Shown: positions 1 through 9,237, numbered from the stretch's first letter. The stretch is 64,000 nt of DNA from Piscinibacter sp. XHJ-5 (GCF_029855045.1 NZ_CP123228.1:4402001-4466000), one strand, 5' to 3'. Notes: generated from the letters alone by a model not told the origin. Numbers and translations are program-made.

Positions 1-657
1 GGCGATGAAGAGCTCGTCGCGCGGCCGACCGTCAGCGTCGAGCATGCGTGAATACACGTCGATGTAGTCGACTCCATTCGTCTGCGCATAGCGCTCGATC
101 AGGGCATTGGCGGCTGCAGCCCGTGCCTGCAGGGCGTGCCGGGCGGGGCTCGGCTTGATCGAAAGGTACGACACCTGCGTGCCGGGCAACTCGCCACGCA
201 CGCGCTCCACGAAGCGCACGAAGCGTCCGAGCACCTCCTCGGGCGACGCCCCCTCGGCGAGGTCGTTGTCACCGGCGTAGACCACCACCCGCCGAGGTTT
301 GTAGGGCAGCACGAGGCGGTCCGCAAGCTCGACGCAATCCGCAAGGCTGGAGCCCCCGAATCCGCGCTTGATGATGCCCAGGGAAGCGTCGAACTCCTTC
401 TCCAGGCCGTCCCACAAGCGGATGGACGAGCTGCCGACGAAGAGCACCCCGCCCGGACGCGGCGAGCGCAGCCGGTCGGACGCCGCGAAAGCATCCAGCG
501 TTTCCTGCCACTTCGCCAGGCGCTGATGCTCACGCTCGGAGCGGGGCTTGTGTGGGGTGGTCACGGGTGCGGTCCCCTGCCCGTGGGCCATGAGGGTCCC
601 CGCCAGCAGCCCGCTGCCTGCGAGGCCGGCCACGACACGACGAAGCTTCTTGGCCAT
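1..657 (-). CDS. SGNH/GDSL-family hydrolase, secreted, C-terminus cut by window edge
   Basis: The frame is open from the ATG at 657 to the window edge, giving 219 residues without a stop. An SD (CAGGAGGCG) lies about 9 bases before the ATG. Residues 1-28 are a signal peptide (basic MAKKLRR, then a hydrophobic stretch ending MAHGQG). SGNH blocks are visible: GSSSIRLW carries the block I serine, GFGGSSL is block II, and AGDNDL is the block III G-x-N-D. The His of block V must lie beyond the window. SGNH enzymes hydrolyse esters or act on carbohydrate acyl groups; substrate unknown. The GDS of block I appears as GSS, which is common in this subgroup. The next gene on the same strand ends 243 bases upstream, and that gap holds nothing recognisable. 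Confidence 0.85.
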   Translation of the reverse strand, partial: MAKKLRRVVAGLAGSGLLAGTLMAHGQGTAPVTTPHKPRSEREHQRLAKWQETLDAFAASDRLRSPRPGGVLFVGSSSIRLWDGLEKEFDASLGIIKRGFGGSSLADCVELADRLVLPYKPRRVVVYAGDNDLAEGASPEEVLGRFVRFVERVRGELPGTQVSYLSIKPSPARHALQARAAAANALIERYAQTNGVDYIDVYSRMLDADGRPRDELFIA

Positions 658-900
658 GAGTACTCGCCTCCTGAAAACGCGTGGTTACAACGCGGGGCGC
701 AACGCACGCCGGGAATCAAGTCATCGTGAGATGGCGGGCAATCGGCAAGCCCGCACAGGTGGCACTGCTCCTGGCACCGGGCCGGGCTGGATCGAGCCGC
801 CATCGCCTCGGCCGACAGTACCACTTCGTGCGTCGGGTGGATCAACGGCGCCTGCCCGCCTTCCTCGCCTGGCCAGGACGGAGGGACGGCGCCTCGCGCC

Positions 901-3900
901 TCAACCTGTCCAGCGCAGCCAGTGAAGGCCCAGCGTCCCCGACGCCACCAGTCGCTCACGGCCCTTCAGCCAGCAGCATGCGTCCAGCTTGTCGCCGCTG
1001 TGCAGGCTCGCCACCCAGCAACGCCCGCGCAGGTCGACCACGCGCAGGACGCCCGACTCGAAGACGAAGGCAGCGAACAGGCCGTCGCCGCTCAGGCTGC
1101 ACGACAACGGCCGGTCCTCCGGTCCGGGCCAGTTCAGCACGAACTCACCGTGCTGCGTGCTCCACACGCGGCAGGTGTTGGAGCTGTCTTCCTGCGTCCA
1201 ATGCAAGCCCGAACGGCGGTCTGCCGTCACGGCGCATCGGGCCCAAATGACCTGACCGTCCGTTCCGGCGTAATCCGGCGCCGGCACCCTGAACCATGCC
1301 GAGCTGTCGCCGACGCGCACGCCGACCAGCTTGCGCTGCACCGACACGCCGGCGACATGCAGCATCCTCGGCACCATGGCGATCGGCTCCAGGTCCTTGA
1401 ACCGCAGGATGCGCATGGCATGGCCGGTTGCGACGGCCAGCGTCTCGCCATCAGGCGACAGCGCGCAGCACTGCACGAGCTTGGGCCATTCCTTCAGGCC
1501 AGCCCGGCTCTGAAGGAGTCCGGAGTGGATGTCCCACACGTCGATGCCCGGCTCCCAGCTCAGTGCGGCAACACGCTTCCCATCCGGATGGAACGCGACA
1601 TCGACGACCGGGCGCGAGGACGATTTCAGTCGACGGTGGAGGCGATGGGTCTCGACGTCCCAAATACACGTTGTCCCGTCGTCCGACCCGGTGGCCAGCC
1701 ATCGCGCGCTCGCGTCGAAGGTACATCGGTTCACCTGCTGCTCGTGCTGTCGCCATGTCGCCAGCGGCACGCCGGAACGTGTGTCCCACAGGGTCACGTT
1801 GCCATCGGCATCGCCCGACGCCGCCAGCGTGCCGGCTTCGTTCAAGGCGCCGCATGTCACCGCGGCCGGATGGTCAGGCAGCCGACGTATCAGCGTGCCG
1901 TCCGGTTTCCACAGCGCGACCGATCGATCGGACGAAGCCGTCAGGAGAACGCTTGCGCCGGCAGCGAGAGCCAGATCGACGATCGGGGCCGCATGCCCCT
2001 CGATGCAGAAGTCGCGCACCCCGTCTTCCGCTCTCCAGCGGCTCCACGTGCCGTTCCACGAGGCGGTGAACACATGAGGACCTTCCGGGACATGGAGGGC
2101 ACCCGAGACGAAATGGCCATGGCCGCCGAAGGTGGCGCGTCGAAGGCCGGTTTCACAGTCCCAAAGAATCGCACTGCCGTCGTCGGAGGCGGAGATCAAG
2201 GTGCGGCCCTCGCGGCTGAAGGCACATCGCGTGACCGGACCCACGTGGCCGGCCAGTGCAACTTGCCTGGGACCGGCTGATTCGTCGGCCGTGAAGGAGG
2301 CGAAAACCTGGCCCGTGGCGGCATCGACCATGCAGATGGTCGGGTCGACGTCATCGAATCTCCGCTCCACGCCGGCCAGCCACGCGCCATCCCTGGCAAG
2401 CATCGCGTCGACCAGGGGTTCGATTTGCGGGGACGTCGTGACGGCGCCGTGATCGATCCGATGAGCGTGGAGGCGTCCGTCGCTCGTCTGCCATCTCAAT
2501 GCCTCGCCGCGGTCAGCAAAGGTGCACCAGAGAACGCCGGCACCCTCGGCGTCCGGTGACGAAGCCGGTACCAGCAGCACCGGACAAGGCCGTTGAACAT
2601 CGGCCTGCCATACGCGCAAGGGGCCGTTGTCCGGGGCGGCCGCAACGTATCGGCCGTCCGGCGACACGCAGACACACGCAAGCGGCCCCTCCAGCGCCGG
2701 CTCCAATCGGTGTTGCCGCGCAGGGTCGCCATGCCAGACGGACAGGGCGTGGTTCGCGTCCGACGTGACCAGGTGCGCGCCATCCGGTGCGGACGCCACG
2801 ATGCGACCGTGCCGCTGGCGATGCTGCGGCTGATCGTCGTCGTGTTCACCGAGTTGCCAGACTCTGATGGCGCTGCCTCCGGCTGCGGCGAAGTGGCGCG
2901 CATGCGGGTCCACCGCGACCGCGCTCACGAACCGTGCGTCGGTGTCGATCGTCTTCTGGAGCGAGCCCGTGTCGGAATTCCAGATCCGAAGCGCACCATC
3001 GTGGCCGCCCGAGATGAGCCAAGGCTTGTGACGAGCAGCCGCGGAGCATTGGACGCCGCGGGGGTGGGCCGCCAGGTCCGCGATCAGTGCACCTCCCGGC
3101 CAGTCCCAGAGTCGCAGTCTTCCGTCGGCCGCGCCAGTGACGAAGCGATGCCCACCGTAGGCCAAGGTGCCGGTGGCGATCGGCAATGCATGCGCCGGCA
3201 CGACGAGCGCGCATGAGAAATCGCTCAGGTTGAACATCCGCCAGTGGCCATCGGCGGCTGCCGTCACCACGCTCGTGCCGTCGGCTGCGAAGTTGCACGC
3301 CACGATGGACGCGGCATGCCCCTTGAGCGCATGCAGCCGACGCCCGGTGCACAGCTCCCAGAGGTGCAGGCGGTTGTCGGCACCTCCCGCTGCCAGCCAC
3401 GTCCCGGACGGGTCGATGTCGCAGCAAAGCAGGCGGCAGCCGCAAGCTTCCAGGTCGGTCGTCTTGGCGCCCGTGGCCATGTCCCAGATGGCGGGTGTAC
3501 CGTCATCGCCAACCGACACGGCGGTCCGATCGTCGGGCATGAACATGCACGCGTTCATCTTGCCGCCCTGGCCGGAGAACCGCGCCAGTGGCCGGCCGGT
3601 CCGCATCTCCACGACCTGCGCCCATCCCGCTCGGGTGCCGCAGAGCAGCCGCTCGCCGTCGACGTTGAAGGCGAGGCTGCGGACGCCGGCGTCCAGCCGA
3701 AGTTCGAACATCAGGTCCGGGTGCAGCGCAGGCAGCGGGTATTGCGCCAGCAAGGCCGGGCCGGACGACGCCCCGTCGCCCTCGTCCTCCATGGCAAACG
3801 GGGCGAGACGGCAACGCAAGGTCTGCGTCAACTCGCGCACATCGCGAACCTCGTCGAGCACGTGCGCGGATCGGCCCACTTCGCGTTCGATCGCGCGAAG

Positions 3901-5640
3901 CAGAGGATCTGAAACGACCAGCTCGGCGGCGAGTGCCAGGTCCTGACGCAGCGACCACGATCGGTGCCGATGGATGCGAGCCGTCGCAAAGTCGACCGAC
4001 TTCAGGACCCGCACCAGCTCGTCGAGCCGCCCGGCCGCTGCAAGGTGATAGGCCAGATGCCTCAGCAGGTACTCGTTCGAGAGAGCCGCCTGTTCCGCGG
4101 GCCGGCCCTCGCCGAGCGCGTCGACGAGCGCACCGTGTCGAGACATCAGCACGGCGCTGTCGTGCGCATCGAGAAGAAAGTGGCGGATGGCATCGTGCAG
4201 GCGCACGGTCCGTGTCTCGAGGTTGACTTGCTGCAGCAACGAGACCGTGTGCAGCCTCAGGCAGAAGTCCTCGACCTCGAAGGGACGAAGCCGCCCCCGC
4301 AGGTGCCAGTAGCGGCCCAGTTCGAGCAACGGAATGTCAAGGTCCTCGGGAAAGACCGCCAGGTCGAAGAATCGCTCGGTTTCGGAAGCACTCAGCCCGT
4401 CGAGACTCAGCTGGACGGTGCGCGCGACCGCGCGGTTGCGATCCTCCGCATTTCGCGCATCGAACGCGAAGACACCGCGCGTGGCGAGCGCCTCCTCCAC
4501 CCATGCCAGCGCCTCGTCGGGCGGCTGCGCCGCTTCCACGATGCGACGACGCAGCACGCCGTTGGCCAGCTTCAGCAGCAGCGGCCATTCGCCCAGACGC
4601 TCGGCGAGAGTGCGCAGGTGCGACGGGTGGAGTGCCGGGAGGCCCTGGGCAAGGAGCGCCATTGCCTCCTTCGACTTCATCTGGTCGACTGCGATGCGCC
4701 CGGCATCCGGCGGCAATGTGTCGCCGTCGCGCGTCGTGATCAACCGCGAGCACTGAGGTCCGCCCTTGAGAAACGGCGCGAGGTGCTCGGCGTGCCAGAC
4801 GTCGTCGATGACAAAGAGCAGCCGACGGTCCGCCAGCGACTGGCGCAGGCGTGCAGCGGCTGCATCGAGACCGGCGAAGCCCGGTCGCTCGCCGTCGAGC
4901 GTCTCGATCAGATCGACGACTCGATCGAGGAGGTCTGCGCTCCCCGGCCGCTCACCGAGCGTGATCCACACGACGCCATCGTCGAAGACTTCGAGAACAC
5001 GGGGATCGTGGCAGATCGCGCGGGCCAGCGTGGTCTTTCCATAGCCGCCGGCACCGCGCAGGGCGGCCGTGATGGCAACCGGCTCGTGGCGCTGCGGCTC
5101 GATCAGCAGCCGCACCAGCTGCTCGTACTCGGTGGTCCGGTGCACGTAGTCGACCGGCACGGCTTCGGCCATGAACGGCACGCGCCGCACCTTCGGCGAG
5201 CGGTTCAGCTCGGCGATCAGTCGCTGCAGATTCTCACCGGCGTGCCAGTGCAACGAACGCAGCCATCGTGGAACCGCACCCGCGAACTGCATCGTGCCGG
5301 CTGTCACCGGACAGACAGCGACTCCCTGCTGGCGGGCGTACTGGCATTCGCGTCGAACCACCTCCGAGGCGAGCGCGCCTTCGGTCATCACCAGCACCAG
5401 GTACTCGACGCGATCGAGCGCCTGCCTGATTTGCAGCCACCAGTCGTCGCCGACCTCGATCTCGGGGATGTCCTGCCACACCGACAGGCCGGCGTCCATG
5501 AAAGCCTGGCGAAGCCGCTCGGCGAGCTGGGTGCCGTCCACGCGTGCATACGAGATGAAGACGCCGAGACGGGGCGAGGCACCTCGCACTTGCGGTCGCG
5601 TCGCACGTCCCGTGAGACGCGGGCTGCCGAGTGTGTCCAT
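901..5640 (-). CDS. TIR / NB-ARC / WD40-repeat STAND protein (1579 aa)
   Basis: Three modules are readable. Residues 26-112 are a TIR domain (GVFISYARVDG, then SVWQDIPEIEVGDDWW). Residues 190-370 are an NB-ARC ATPase with P-loop GAGGYGKTT (196-204), Walker B LLFVIDDVW (274-282), sensor ITTRDG (301-306) and EWPLLLKLANG. From about residue 640 to the end there are roughly 18-20 WD40 blades with repeated DG..R.W motifs, enough for two or three propellers. STAND proteins of this layout act as ligand-triggered oligomerising switches; many bacterial ones are anti-phage sensors, others are signalling proteins. The position of the NADase glutamate of TIR enzymes (third residue after the Gly of VGDDW) is Trp67, so this TIR may be a scaffold rather than an NADase. 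It is divergent from tssA/hcp, 71 bases away. There is no signal peptide or membrane segment, so it should be cytoplasmic. Confidence 0.9.
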   Translation of the reverse strand: MDTLGSPRLTGRATRPQVRGASPRLGVFISYARVDGTQLAERLRQAFMDAGLSVWQDIPEIEVGDDWWLQIRQALDRVEYLVLVMTEGALASEVVRRECQYARQQGVAVCPVTAGTMQFAGAVPRWLRSLHWHAGENLQRLIAELNRSPKVRRVPFMAEAVPVDYVHRTTEYEQLVRLLIEPQRHEPVAITAALRGAGGYGKTTLARAICHDPRVLEVFDDGVVWITLGERPGSADLLDRVVDLIETLDGERPGFAGLDAAAARLRQSLADRRLLFVIDDVWHAEHLAPFLKGGPQCSRLITTRDGDTLPPDAGRIAVDQMKSKEAMALLAQGLPALHPSHLRTLAERLGEWPLLLKLANGVLRRRIVEAAQPPDEALAWVEEALATRGVFAFDARNAEDRNRAVARTVQLSLDGLSASETERFFDLAVFPEDLDIPLLELGRYWHLRGRLRPFEVEDFCLRLHTVSLLQQVNLETRTVRLHDAIRHFLLDAHDSAVLMSRHGALVDALGEGRPAEQAALSNEYLLRHLAYHLAAAGRLDELVRVLKSVDFATARIHRHRSWSLRQDLALAAELVVSDPLLRAIEREVGRSAHVLDEVRDVRELTQTLRCRLAPFAMEDEGDGASSGPALLAQYPLPALHPDLMFELRLDAGVRSLAFNVDGERLLCGTRAGWAQVVEMRTGRPLARFSGQGGKMNACMFMPDDRTAVSVGDDGTPAIWDMATGAKTTDLEACGCRLLCCDIDPSGTWLAAGGADNRLHLWELCTGRRLHALKGHAASIVACNFAADGTSVVTAAADGHWRMFNLSDFSCALVVPAHALPIATGTLAYGGHRFVTGAADGRLRLWDWPGGALIADLAAHPRGVQCSAAARHKPWLISGGHDGALRIWNSDTGSLQKTIDTDARFVSAVAVDPHARHFAAAGGSAIRVWQLGEHDDDQPQHRQRHGRIVASAPDGAHLVTSDANHALSVWHGDPARQHRLEPALEGPLACVCVSPDGRYVAAAPDNGPLRVWQADVQRPCPVLLVPASSPDAEGAGVLWCTFADRGEALRWQTSDGRLHAHRIDHGAVTTSPQIEPLVDAMLARDGAWLAGVERRFDDVDPTICMVDAATGQVFASFTADESAGPRQVALAGHVGPVTRCAFSREGRTLISASDDGSAILWDCETGLRRATFGGHGHFVSGALHVPEGPHVFTASWNGTWSRWRAEDGVRDFCIEGHAAPIVDLALAAGASVLLTASSDRSVALWKPDGTLIRRLPDHPAAVTCGALNEAGTLAASGDADGNVTLWDTRSGVPLATWRQHEQQVNRCTFDASARWLATGSDDGTTCIWDVETHRLHRRLKSSSRPVVDVAFHPDGKRVAALSWEPGIDVWDIHSGLLQSRAGLKEWPKLVQCCALSPDGETLAVATGHAMRILRFKDLEPIAMVPRMLHVAGVSVQRKLVGVRVGDSSAWFRVPAPDYAGTDGQVIWARCAVTADRRSGLHWTQEDSSNTCRVWSTQHGEFVLNWPGPEDRPLSCSLSGDGLFAAFVFESGVLRVVDLRGRCWVASLHSGDKLDACCWLKGRERLVASGTLGLHWLRWTG

Positions 5641-5711
5641 GTCGTCTTGCTACGGGCTGTGCTTGACGCGGATACTAGCGAATACACCCTGTGCCATTCA
5701 TCTGCTCTTGC

Positions 5712-6614
5712 ATGACGGACCTCGACAATCTGCTGGCACCGATCGCGGGAGACGATCCCTGCGGACCGGATGTCGAGTACAACGACGAAGCCCTGGAACT
5801 GGAACGCGCTCTCGTCGTGCGACCCGAAGCGCAATATGGCGAGCGCATCTACCCGCCGTCCGAGGTGGACTGGGAAGACGTGCAGCATCGGGCGCAAGCG
5901 CTTCTGACGCGCAGCAAGGATCTGAGGTTCGCAGCGGCATGGCTGCGCGCCGCAGTGCATCGCGATGGTGTTCTGGGCCTCGCCGACGGGCTGCGCCTGG
6001 CGGCATGCCTGCTCGATCGCTACGGCAAGCAACTCCATCCTCGCGCGCATCCCGACGATCCCGAGGATGAAGTTCTGCTGCTGAATTCGCTGCGCCGGAT
6101 CGCGGAGGGCGAGGTGCTGGCCGACATCAGGGCCACGGCGGTGGCGCGCGGTTTCGATCTGACCGGCCGCCACATCGAGGTGGAGTTCTCACCGCTGTTG
6201 GCCGGAGATTCCGAGCCCATCGGGACCTTCGATGCACTGGAGGAGCTACGCCGCATCGCCGAAAGCGCGCCGCAGGTCCTGCAGGCGCTATGCGAGATCC
6301 ACGAGACCGCGCAGTGGATCGCCCGGTATGGCTTCGACGAAGCTGGCGCACGCGAAGGCGAGTTCGAACACCTGCTGGGCCTGACCCAGGCTTTCGAGAA
6401 TGCCGCGCAAGCCGTGAACGCATCGAGCGCCTTCATCCGACCCTTGCGACAACCCCTGCGGATCGAATCGACGCATCAAGCCCTGGCGCAGCTGGATCGC
6501 ATCGATGCGTGGTTGGCGCGCACAGACCCCCGTCACCCGGCCCGCCTGCTGCTTCGACGCGCTCGCCGGATCATCTGGGGGGACTGCTGTGAACCCGAAG
6601 TGAACGAAATCTGA
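5712..6614 (+). CDS. tssA: Type VI secretion protein TssA (ImpA N-terminal family)
   Basis: The 300-residue product starts MTDLDNLLAPI followed by GDDPCGPDVEY, the signature of the ImpA_N domain that fills residues 1-120. The C-terminal TDPRHPARLLLRRARRI resembles the conserved tail of TssA-family proteins. TssA organises baseplate and sheath assembly and caps the growing T6SS tail in the cytoplasm. An upstream GTG at 5691 is in frame, but the family alignment favours ATG 5712. No strong SD precedes either; TTGACG at 5663-5668 is the only -35-like box in the 71-base divergent gap. hcp follows after 11 bases. No tssB, tssC, tssK, tssM, clpV or vgrG is present here, so the pair is an orphan within this window. 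Confidence 0.88.
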   Translation: MTDLDNLLAPIAGDDPCGPDVEYNDEALELERALVVRPEAQYGERIYPPSEVDWEDVQHRAQALLTRSKDLRFAAAWLRAAVHRDGVLGLADGLRLAACLLDRYGKQLHPRAHPDDPEDEVLLLNSLRRIAEGEVLADIRATAVARGFDLTGRHIEVEFSPLLAGDSEPIGTFDALEELRRIAESAPQVLQALCEIHETAQWIARYGFDEAGAREGEFEHLLGLTQAFENAAQAVNASSAFIRPLRQPLRIESTHQALAQLDRIDAWLARTDPRHPARLLLRRARRIIWGDCCEPEVNEI

Positions 6615-6625
6615 GAGGACCATGC

Positions 6626-7078
6626 ATGCCAGCGGATTCCTACCTCAAGCTCTGTGATATCTCCGGCGAGAGCGTGACCATCGACCATGCGGGCGAGATC
6701 GATGTGTTGTCGTGGTCGTGGGAGTCCAACGTCGACAGTGACCAGCGCATGGCCTGCGGCCTGTCCCTCACGAAGAACGTGGATGCAGCGTCCCCGCTGA
6801 TTCTTGCGTTGCACGTGAACCGCCTGCCCACGGAGGCGGTGCTGACGGTGGAACGCGCGGGTCCGTTTCGGTTCTTCATCCTGCGGTTGACGCTCGGCGA
6901 TGTGCGCGTGGAGTCGATGCAAGTGTCCGGTTCGGGGGCAGACGGGCCTCCCATGGAGATGATCGTGCTGAGCTACCGCCGGCTCAAGATGGAATACCAG
7001 CCGCAAGGTCCCGATGGCCGCCCTCTCGACATCATCGAATTCGGCTACGAATTCGGCGGATCCGCGGTTCATCGCTAG
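6626..7078 (+). CDS. hcp: Hcp (TssD), type VI secretion tube protein
   Basis: The 150-residue product has the Hcp beta-barrel pattern: it starts with DSYLKLCDISGES, continues IDVLSWSWESN and TKNVDAASPLIL, and ends in the IEFGYEFGG segment. Hcp forms the hexameric rings of the T6SS inner tube and can carry small effectors in the ring lumen. It starts 11 bases after tssA; GAGAGGA at 6613-6619 is a good SD. A start at 6622 is out of frame. Hcp next to tssA and opposite a TIR/NB-ARC/WD40 gene is not a standard T6SS locus. It could be an auxiliary Hcp cassette or the edge of a degraded cluster. Confidence 0.92.
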   Translation: MPADSYLKLCDISGESVTIDHAGEIDVLSWSWESNVDSDQRMACGLSLTKNVDAASPLILALHVNRLPTEAVLTVERAGPFRFFILRLTLGDVRVESMQVSGSGADGPPMEMIVLSYRRLKMEYQPQGPDGRPLDIIEFGYEFGGSAVHR

Positions 7079-7114
7079 ACCGCGTACCTTGGGCAGCCCG
7101 GAAGAAGATCAACC

Positions 7115-7552
7115 ATGGGCCATAGCCGCCGATCCGGCTGCCTGCTTGCGCTCTTGGTGCTCGGCCATATTCACCATGGCGCCACAGCGACAGACGCTGC
7201 AACGTCTCGACGCTACGAGGTGACGACGCTCACCGGCATGCCGCACCTCGACGAAAACCTGCGCTACGCGACCGTGACGGTGACGCGCTGCATCGACCCG
7301 CGGGACTTGTCGCGGGAATTCTGGATGCTCCACGACGTGTCGCTGCAGGGCTGCAGGCTGGTCAAGTCATTCGAATCCCAAGACGCGGCAACCTATGCAC
7401 TGCAATGCGATGGCGGCCGCGCCACCACCGGCGATGCGCAGTGGCAATTCGCACCGGAGAAGCTCGTCGGCATGCTCCATGTGCGCCTGGGCGGCAAGAA
7501 CATGACCTTCTATCAGCGCATCGTCGCCACGCCGATCGGCTCGTGCGAGTGA
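7115..7552 (+). CDS. DUF3617 family secreted protein
   Basis: This 145-residue product has an N-terminal signal peptide (MGHSRRSGCLLALLVLGHIHHG) and the features of DUF3617: YEVTTLTGMPHL near the mature N-terminus, a Cys in CIDPRD, further Cys in LQGCRLV and LQCDGG, and a final beta-rich stretch ending SCE. The paired cysteines suggest disulfides in a periplasmic protein. The molecular function of the family is not known to me. ATG 7115 has GGAAGAAG upstream. It lies 36 bases after hcp on the same strand and may be co-transcribed, but nothing links it functionally to secretion. Confidence 0.75.
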   Translation: MGHSRRSGCLLALLVLGHIHHGATATDAATSRRYEVTTLTGMPHLDENLRYATVTVTRCIDPRDLSREFWMLHDVSLQGCRLVKSFESQDAATYALQCDGGRATTGDAQWQFAPEKLVGMLHVRLGGKNMTFYQRIVATPIGSCE

Positions 7553-7639
7553 AACGGGCCGGCGCGCAGTGGGCCGGCGCCTCTTCGGGAGCGGAAAGGC
7601 GCCCTCGACCGCGTCAGTGACGCGTCAGCCGCGGGTCGC

Positions 7640-7933
7640 ATGCTGCAGTGCAACATGCCTTCCGCCCGGAACCTGCAATTGAATCTCGAGGACCTGCTCG
7701 CTGACCTGCGCCATGCCCGCAGGCGCGACGATCTGGGTCGCCTGGCATTGGTGGCGTACTGCGAAGTCCGTCGTTGGGCTCGCGATGCGGGCGACCTCGT
7801 GCTGGCCGAGCATGCGTCCGACCTGATCACCGGCAGCCCACATGCGAGCCGGGAAGCCTTCCTCGTGCGCATCGACAAGCTGATCCAGGAACTGGCGGCT
7901 TTGCAACGCCAGACGAGCAGTGGGATCGAGTGA
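7640..7933 (+). CDS. Small hypothetical protein
   Basis: A 97-residue, mostly helical, charged product: LEDLLADLRHARRRDDLGRL near the start, then VAYCEVRRWARDAGDLVLAEH and a C-terminal helix IDKLIQELAALQRQ. An internal ATG at 7655 (MPSARNLQLNL) could be the true start. No signal peptide or membrane span is visible. Codon use fits the neighbouring genes and no better ORF occupies the space. I do not recognise a family. It follows the DUF3617 gene by 87 bases on the same strand and converges with the membrane protein at 7975. Confidence 0.5.
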   Translation: MLQCNMPSARNLQLNLEDLLADLRHARRRDDLGRLALVAYCEVRRWARDAGDLVLAEHASDLITGSPHASREAFLVRIDKLIQELAALQRQTSSGIE

Positions 7934-7974
7934 CTCTTGGCGGGCGACTGTTCACGACTCGCCCGATGGATGGG

Positions 7975-8232
7975 TCAGGTATTGCTCTTCCCGTCGACCG
8001 AAGGCTCGTTCTTGCTGGCACCCCGCAGGTTGAGTGCCAATAGCCCCAGCTGCAAAACAATGAGCGCGTAGGCCTGGGCGTGCCAACCCCAGACGATCCA
8101 CAGGACGTTGCTCGCCATGAAGAACCAGAAGCCCCAGTTTCGTTTGCGCCTGTTTTGTGATGCGACCAGCCAGGCGGCCAGGAGGGTGACGACCATGGCG
8201 GGCCACTGCGTGGCGTTCAAGAGAGTTTCCAT
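7975..8232 (-). CDS. Small integral membrane protein
   Basis: The 85-residue product has three hydrophobic segments separated by short loops: WPAMVVTLLAAWLVA, NWGFWFFMASNVLWIVWGW and YALIVLQLGLLALNL, with a basic loop SQNRRKRNWG after the first. Tryptophan-rich helices and the N(L)RG ending recall small PQ-loop or SemiSWEET-like membrane proteins, but I cannot assign a family firmly. ATG 8232 (METLLNATQ) is taken as start; ATG 8250, six codons upstream, is possible. Neither has a clear SD. It ends the minus-strand run of genes from 9597. Confidence 0.55.
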   Translation of the reverse strand: METLLNATQWPAMVVTLLAAWLVASQNRRKRNWGFWFFMASNVLWIVWGWHAQAYALIVLQLGLLALNLRGASKNEPSVDGKSNT

Positions 8233-8286
8233 GTGGTGCGCATCTGGCATGAGGGGGGTGTGGAGCGGACGGCGCCGCTGGATGGC

Positions 8287-8691
8287 TCACTCGGATATGT
8301 CGAGCCTGGCGACGATGTCCTCATGCGCGGCGTCGATGAGTGCTTCGAGCGATGCGCCGTCAACGGCAAGGCCGGGCTTGAGCTTCACGTGTCGCATGAA
8401 CTTGCCTGTCCCCTCCAGCAGACCCGCTGGGTCTGCCAGCGCTGCGCCGTGGAAGAAGCCCACGTTGACGTGGGCCTTGTAGACATTGACATAGGCAAAC
8501 GGCGCGTCTGTCACGCACACGGTGGGGCATCCGTCGTGCATGAGTTCCCGAACATCAGTGCCACAACCGCGCATCACCGCGAACCACCTTCGCGCAATGG
8601 AGCCCAGCACGCTCGGCTGCATGTCCAGCCACTTGTCAATCGCAGGCTCGCTTTCCACTGCTCCGTCAAATCTGAGAAATGCAGGCACCAT
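8287..8691 (-). CDS. DUF1801 (YdhG-like) domain protein
   Basis: The 134-residue product starts MVPAFLRFDGAVESEPAIDKW and contains the DUF1801 core: MHDGCPTVCVTDAPFAYVNVY followed by KAHVNVGFFHGAALADPAGLL and GKFMRHVKLKPG. This fold is shared by small cytoplasmic proteins of the YdhG/frataxin-like group; no enzymatic role is established that I can name. The reading frame extends further upstream, but the region before Met 8691 is Arg/Ser-rich and lies against the end of the cupin gene, so ATG 8691 was chosen. It lies 32 bases after the cupin gene and is probably co-transcribed with it. Confidence 0.7.
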   Translation of the reverse strand: MVPAFLRFDGAVESEPAIDKWLDMQPSVLGSIARRWFAVMRGCGTDVRELMHDGCPTVCVTDAPFAYVNVYKAHVNVGFFHGAALADPAGLLEGTGKFMRHVKLKPGLAVDGASLEALIDAAHEDIVARLDISE

Positions 8692-8723
8692 GCAAACGTC
8701 CTTGAATCGGCTCGACGGAATGC

Positions 8724-9161
8724 TCAGGCGGCGTCGGCTGCAACCGGGCGATGCTGAGTGCCCGCGCCCATGGTGACAAACAGCATTCGACTGGGCGCGA
8801 GCACCTTGGCCGTGTGCCAAACGCCCTTGGGCACCACGACGGCAGCGCGCCCCTCCAGAGGAATCGTTTGTACGCCTTCGGGCTGTTCGAGCAGCAGCAG
8901 CGCCGAGCCGCAGAGCAAGTACACGAACTCATCGGCTCCGGGGTGCATTTCCCAGTTTGCCCAATCCGATGAGCACTCGAATTCGGAGATGAGCCACCCT
9001 CGACCGTAGAGCGCGGCCTCCCCTTCCGGAAGCGACCAGAACTGCTCGCCACCCGCAAGGATCTGGCTCGACCCGTTGGGGGCGAGGTGAACGTACGACT
9101 GAGCAGGGTCCAGGGCCATGAATCGCTCCGCGCCGTTGATGACGACCGCCTGATGATCCAC
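8724..9161 (-). CDS. Cupin-domain protein
   Basis: The 145-residue product has one cupin barrel: MHPGADEFVYLLCGSALLLLE matches cupin motif 1 with the first His/Glu ligands, and GRAAVVVPKGVWHTAKVL matches motif 2 with its His. Cupins bind a metal and serve as small isomerases, dioxygenases or sensor domains; no substrate can be read here. The start is GTG 9161. Met codon 15 (MALDPAQSY) is an alternative because no clear SD precedes the GTG. It lies between the GFA-family gene and the DUF1801 gene on the same strand. Confidence 0.78.
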   Translation of the reverse strand: MDHQAVVINGAERFMALDPAQSYVHLAPNGSSQILAGGEQFWSLPEGEAALYGRGWLISEFECSSDWANWEMHPGADEFVYLLCGSALLLLEQPEGVQTIPLEGRAAVVVPKGVWHTAKVLAPSRMLFVTMGAGTQHRPVAADAA

Positions 9162-9237
9162 CGCGGCGCTCTCAGGCGGCGACGCCGGCTGGAAGCATCC
9201 GTTCGATGGAGGTCAGGCCGCATTCTCTTCAACCTGG

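Noticed and set aside
5712..7078. Complete type VI secretion cluster
   Set aside because: Only tssA and hcp are present; the flanking genes are not T6SS components.
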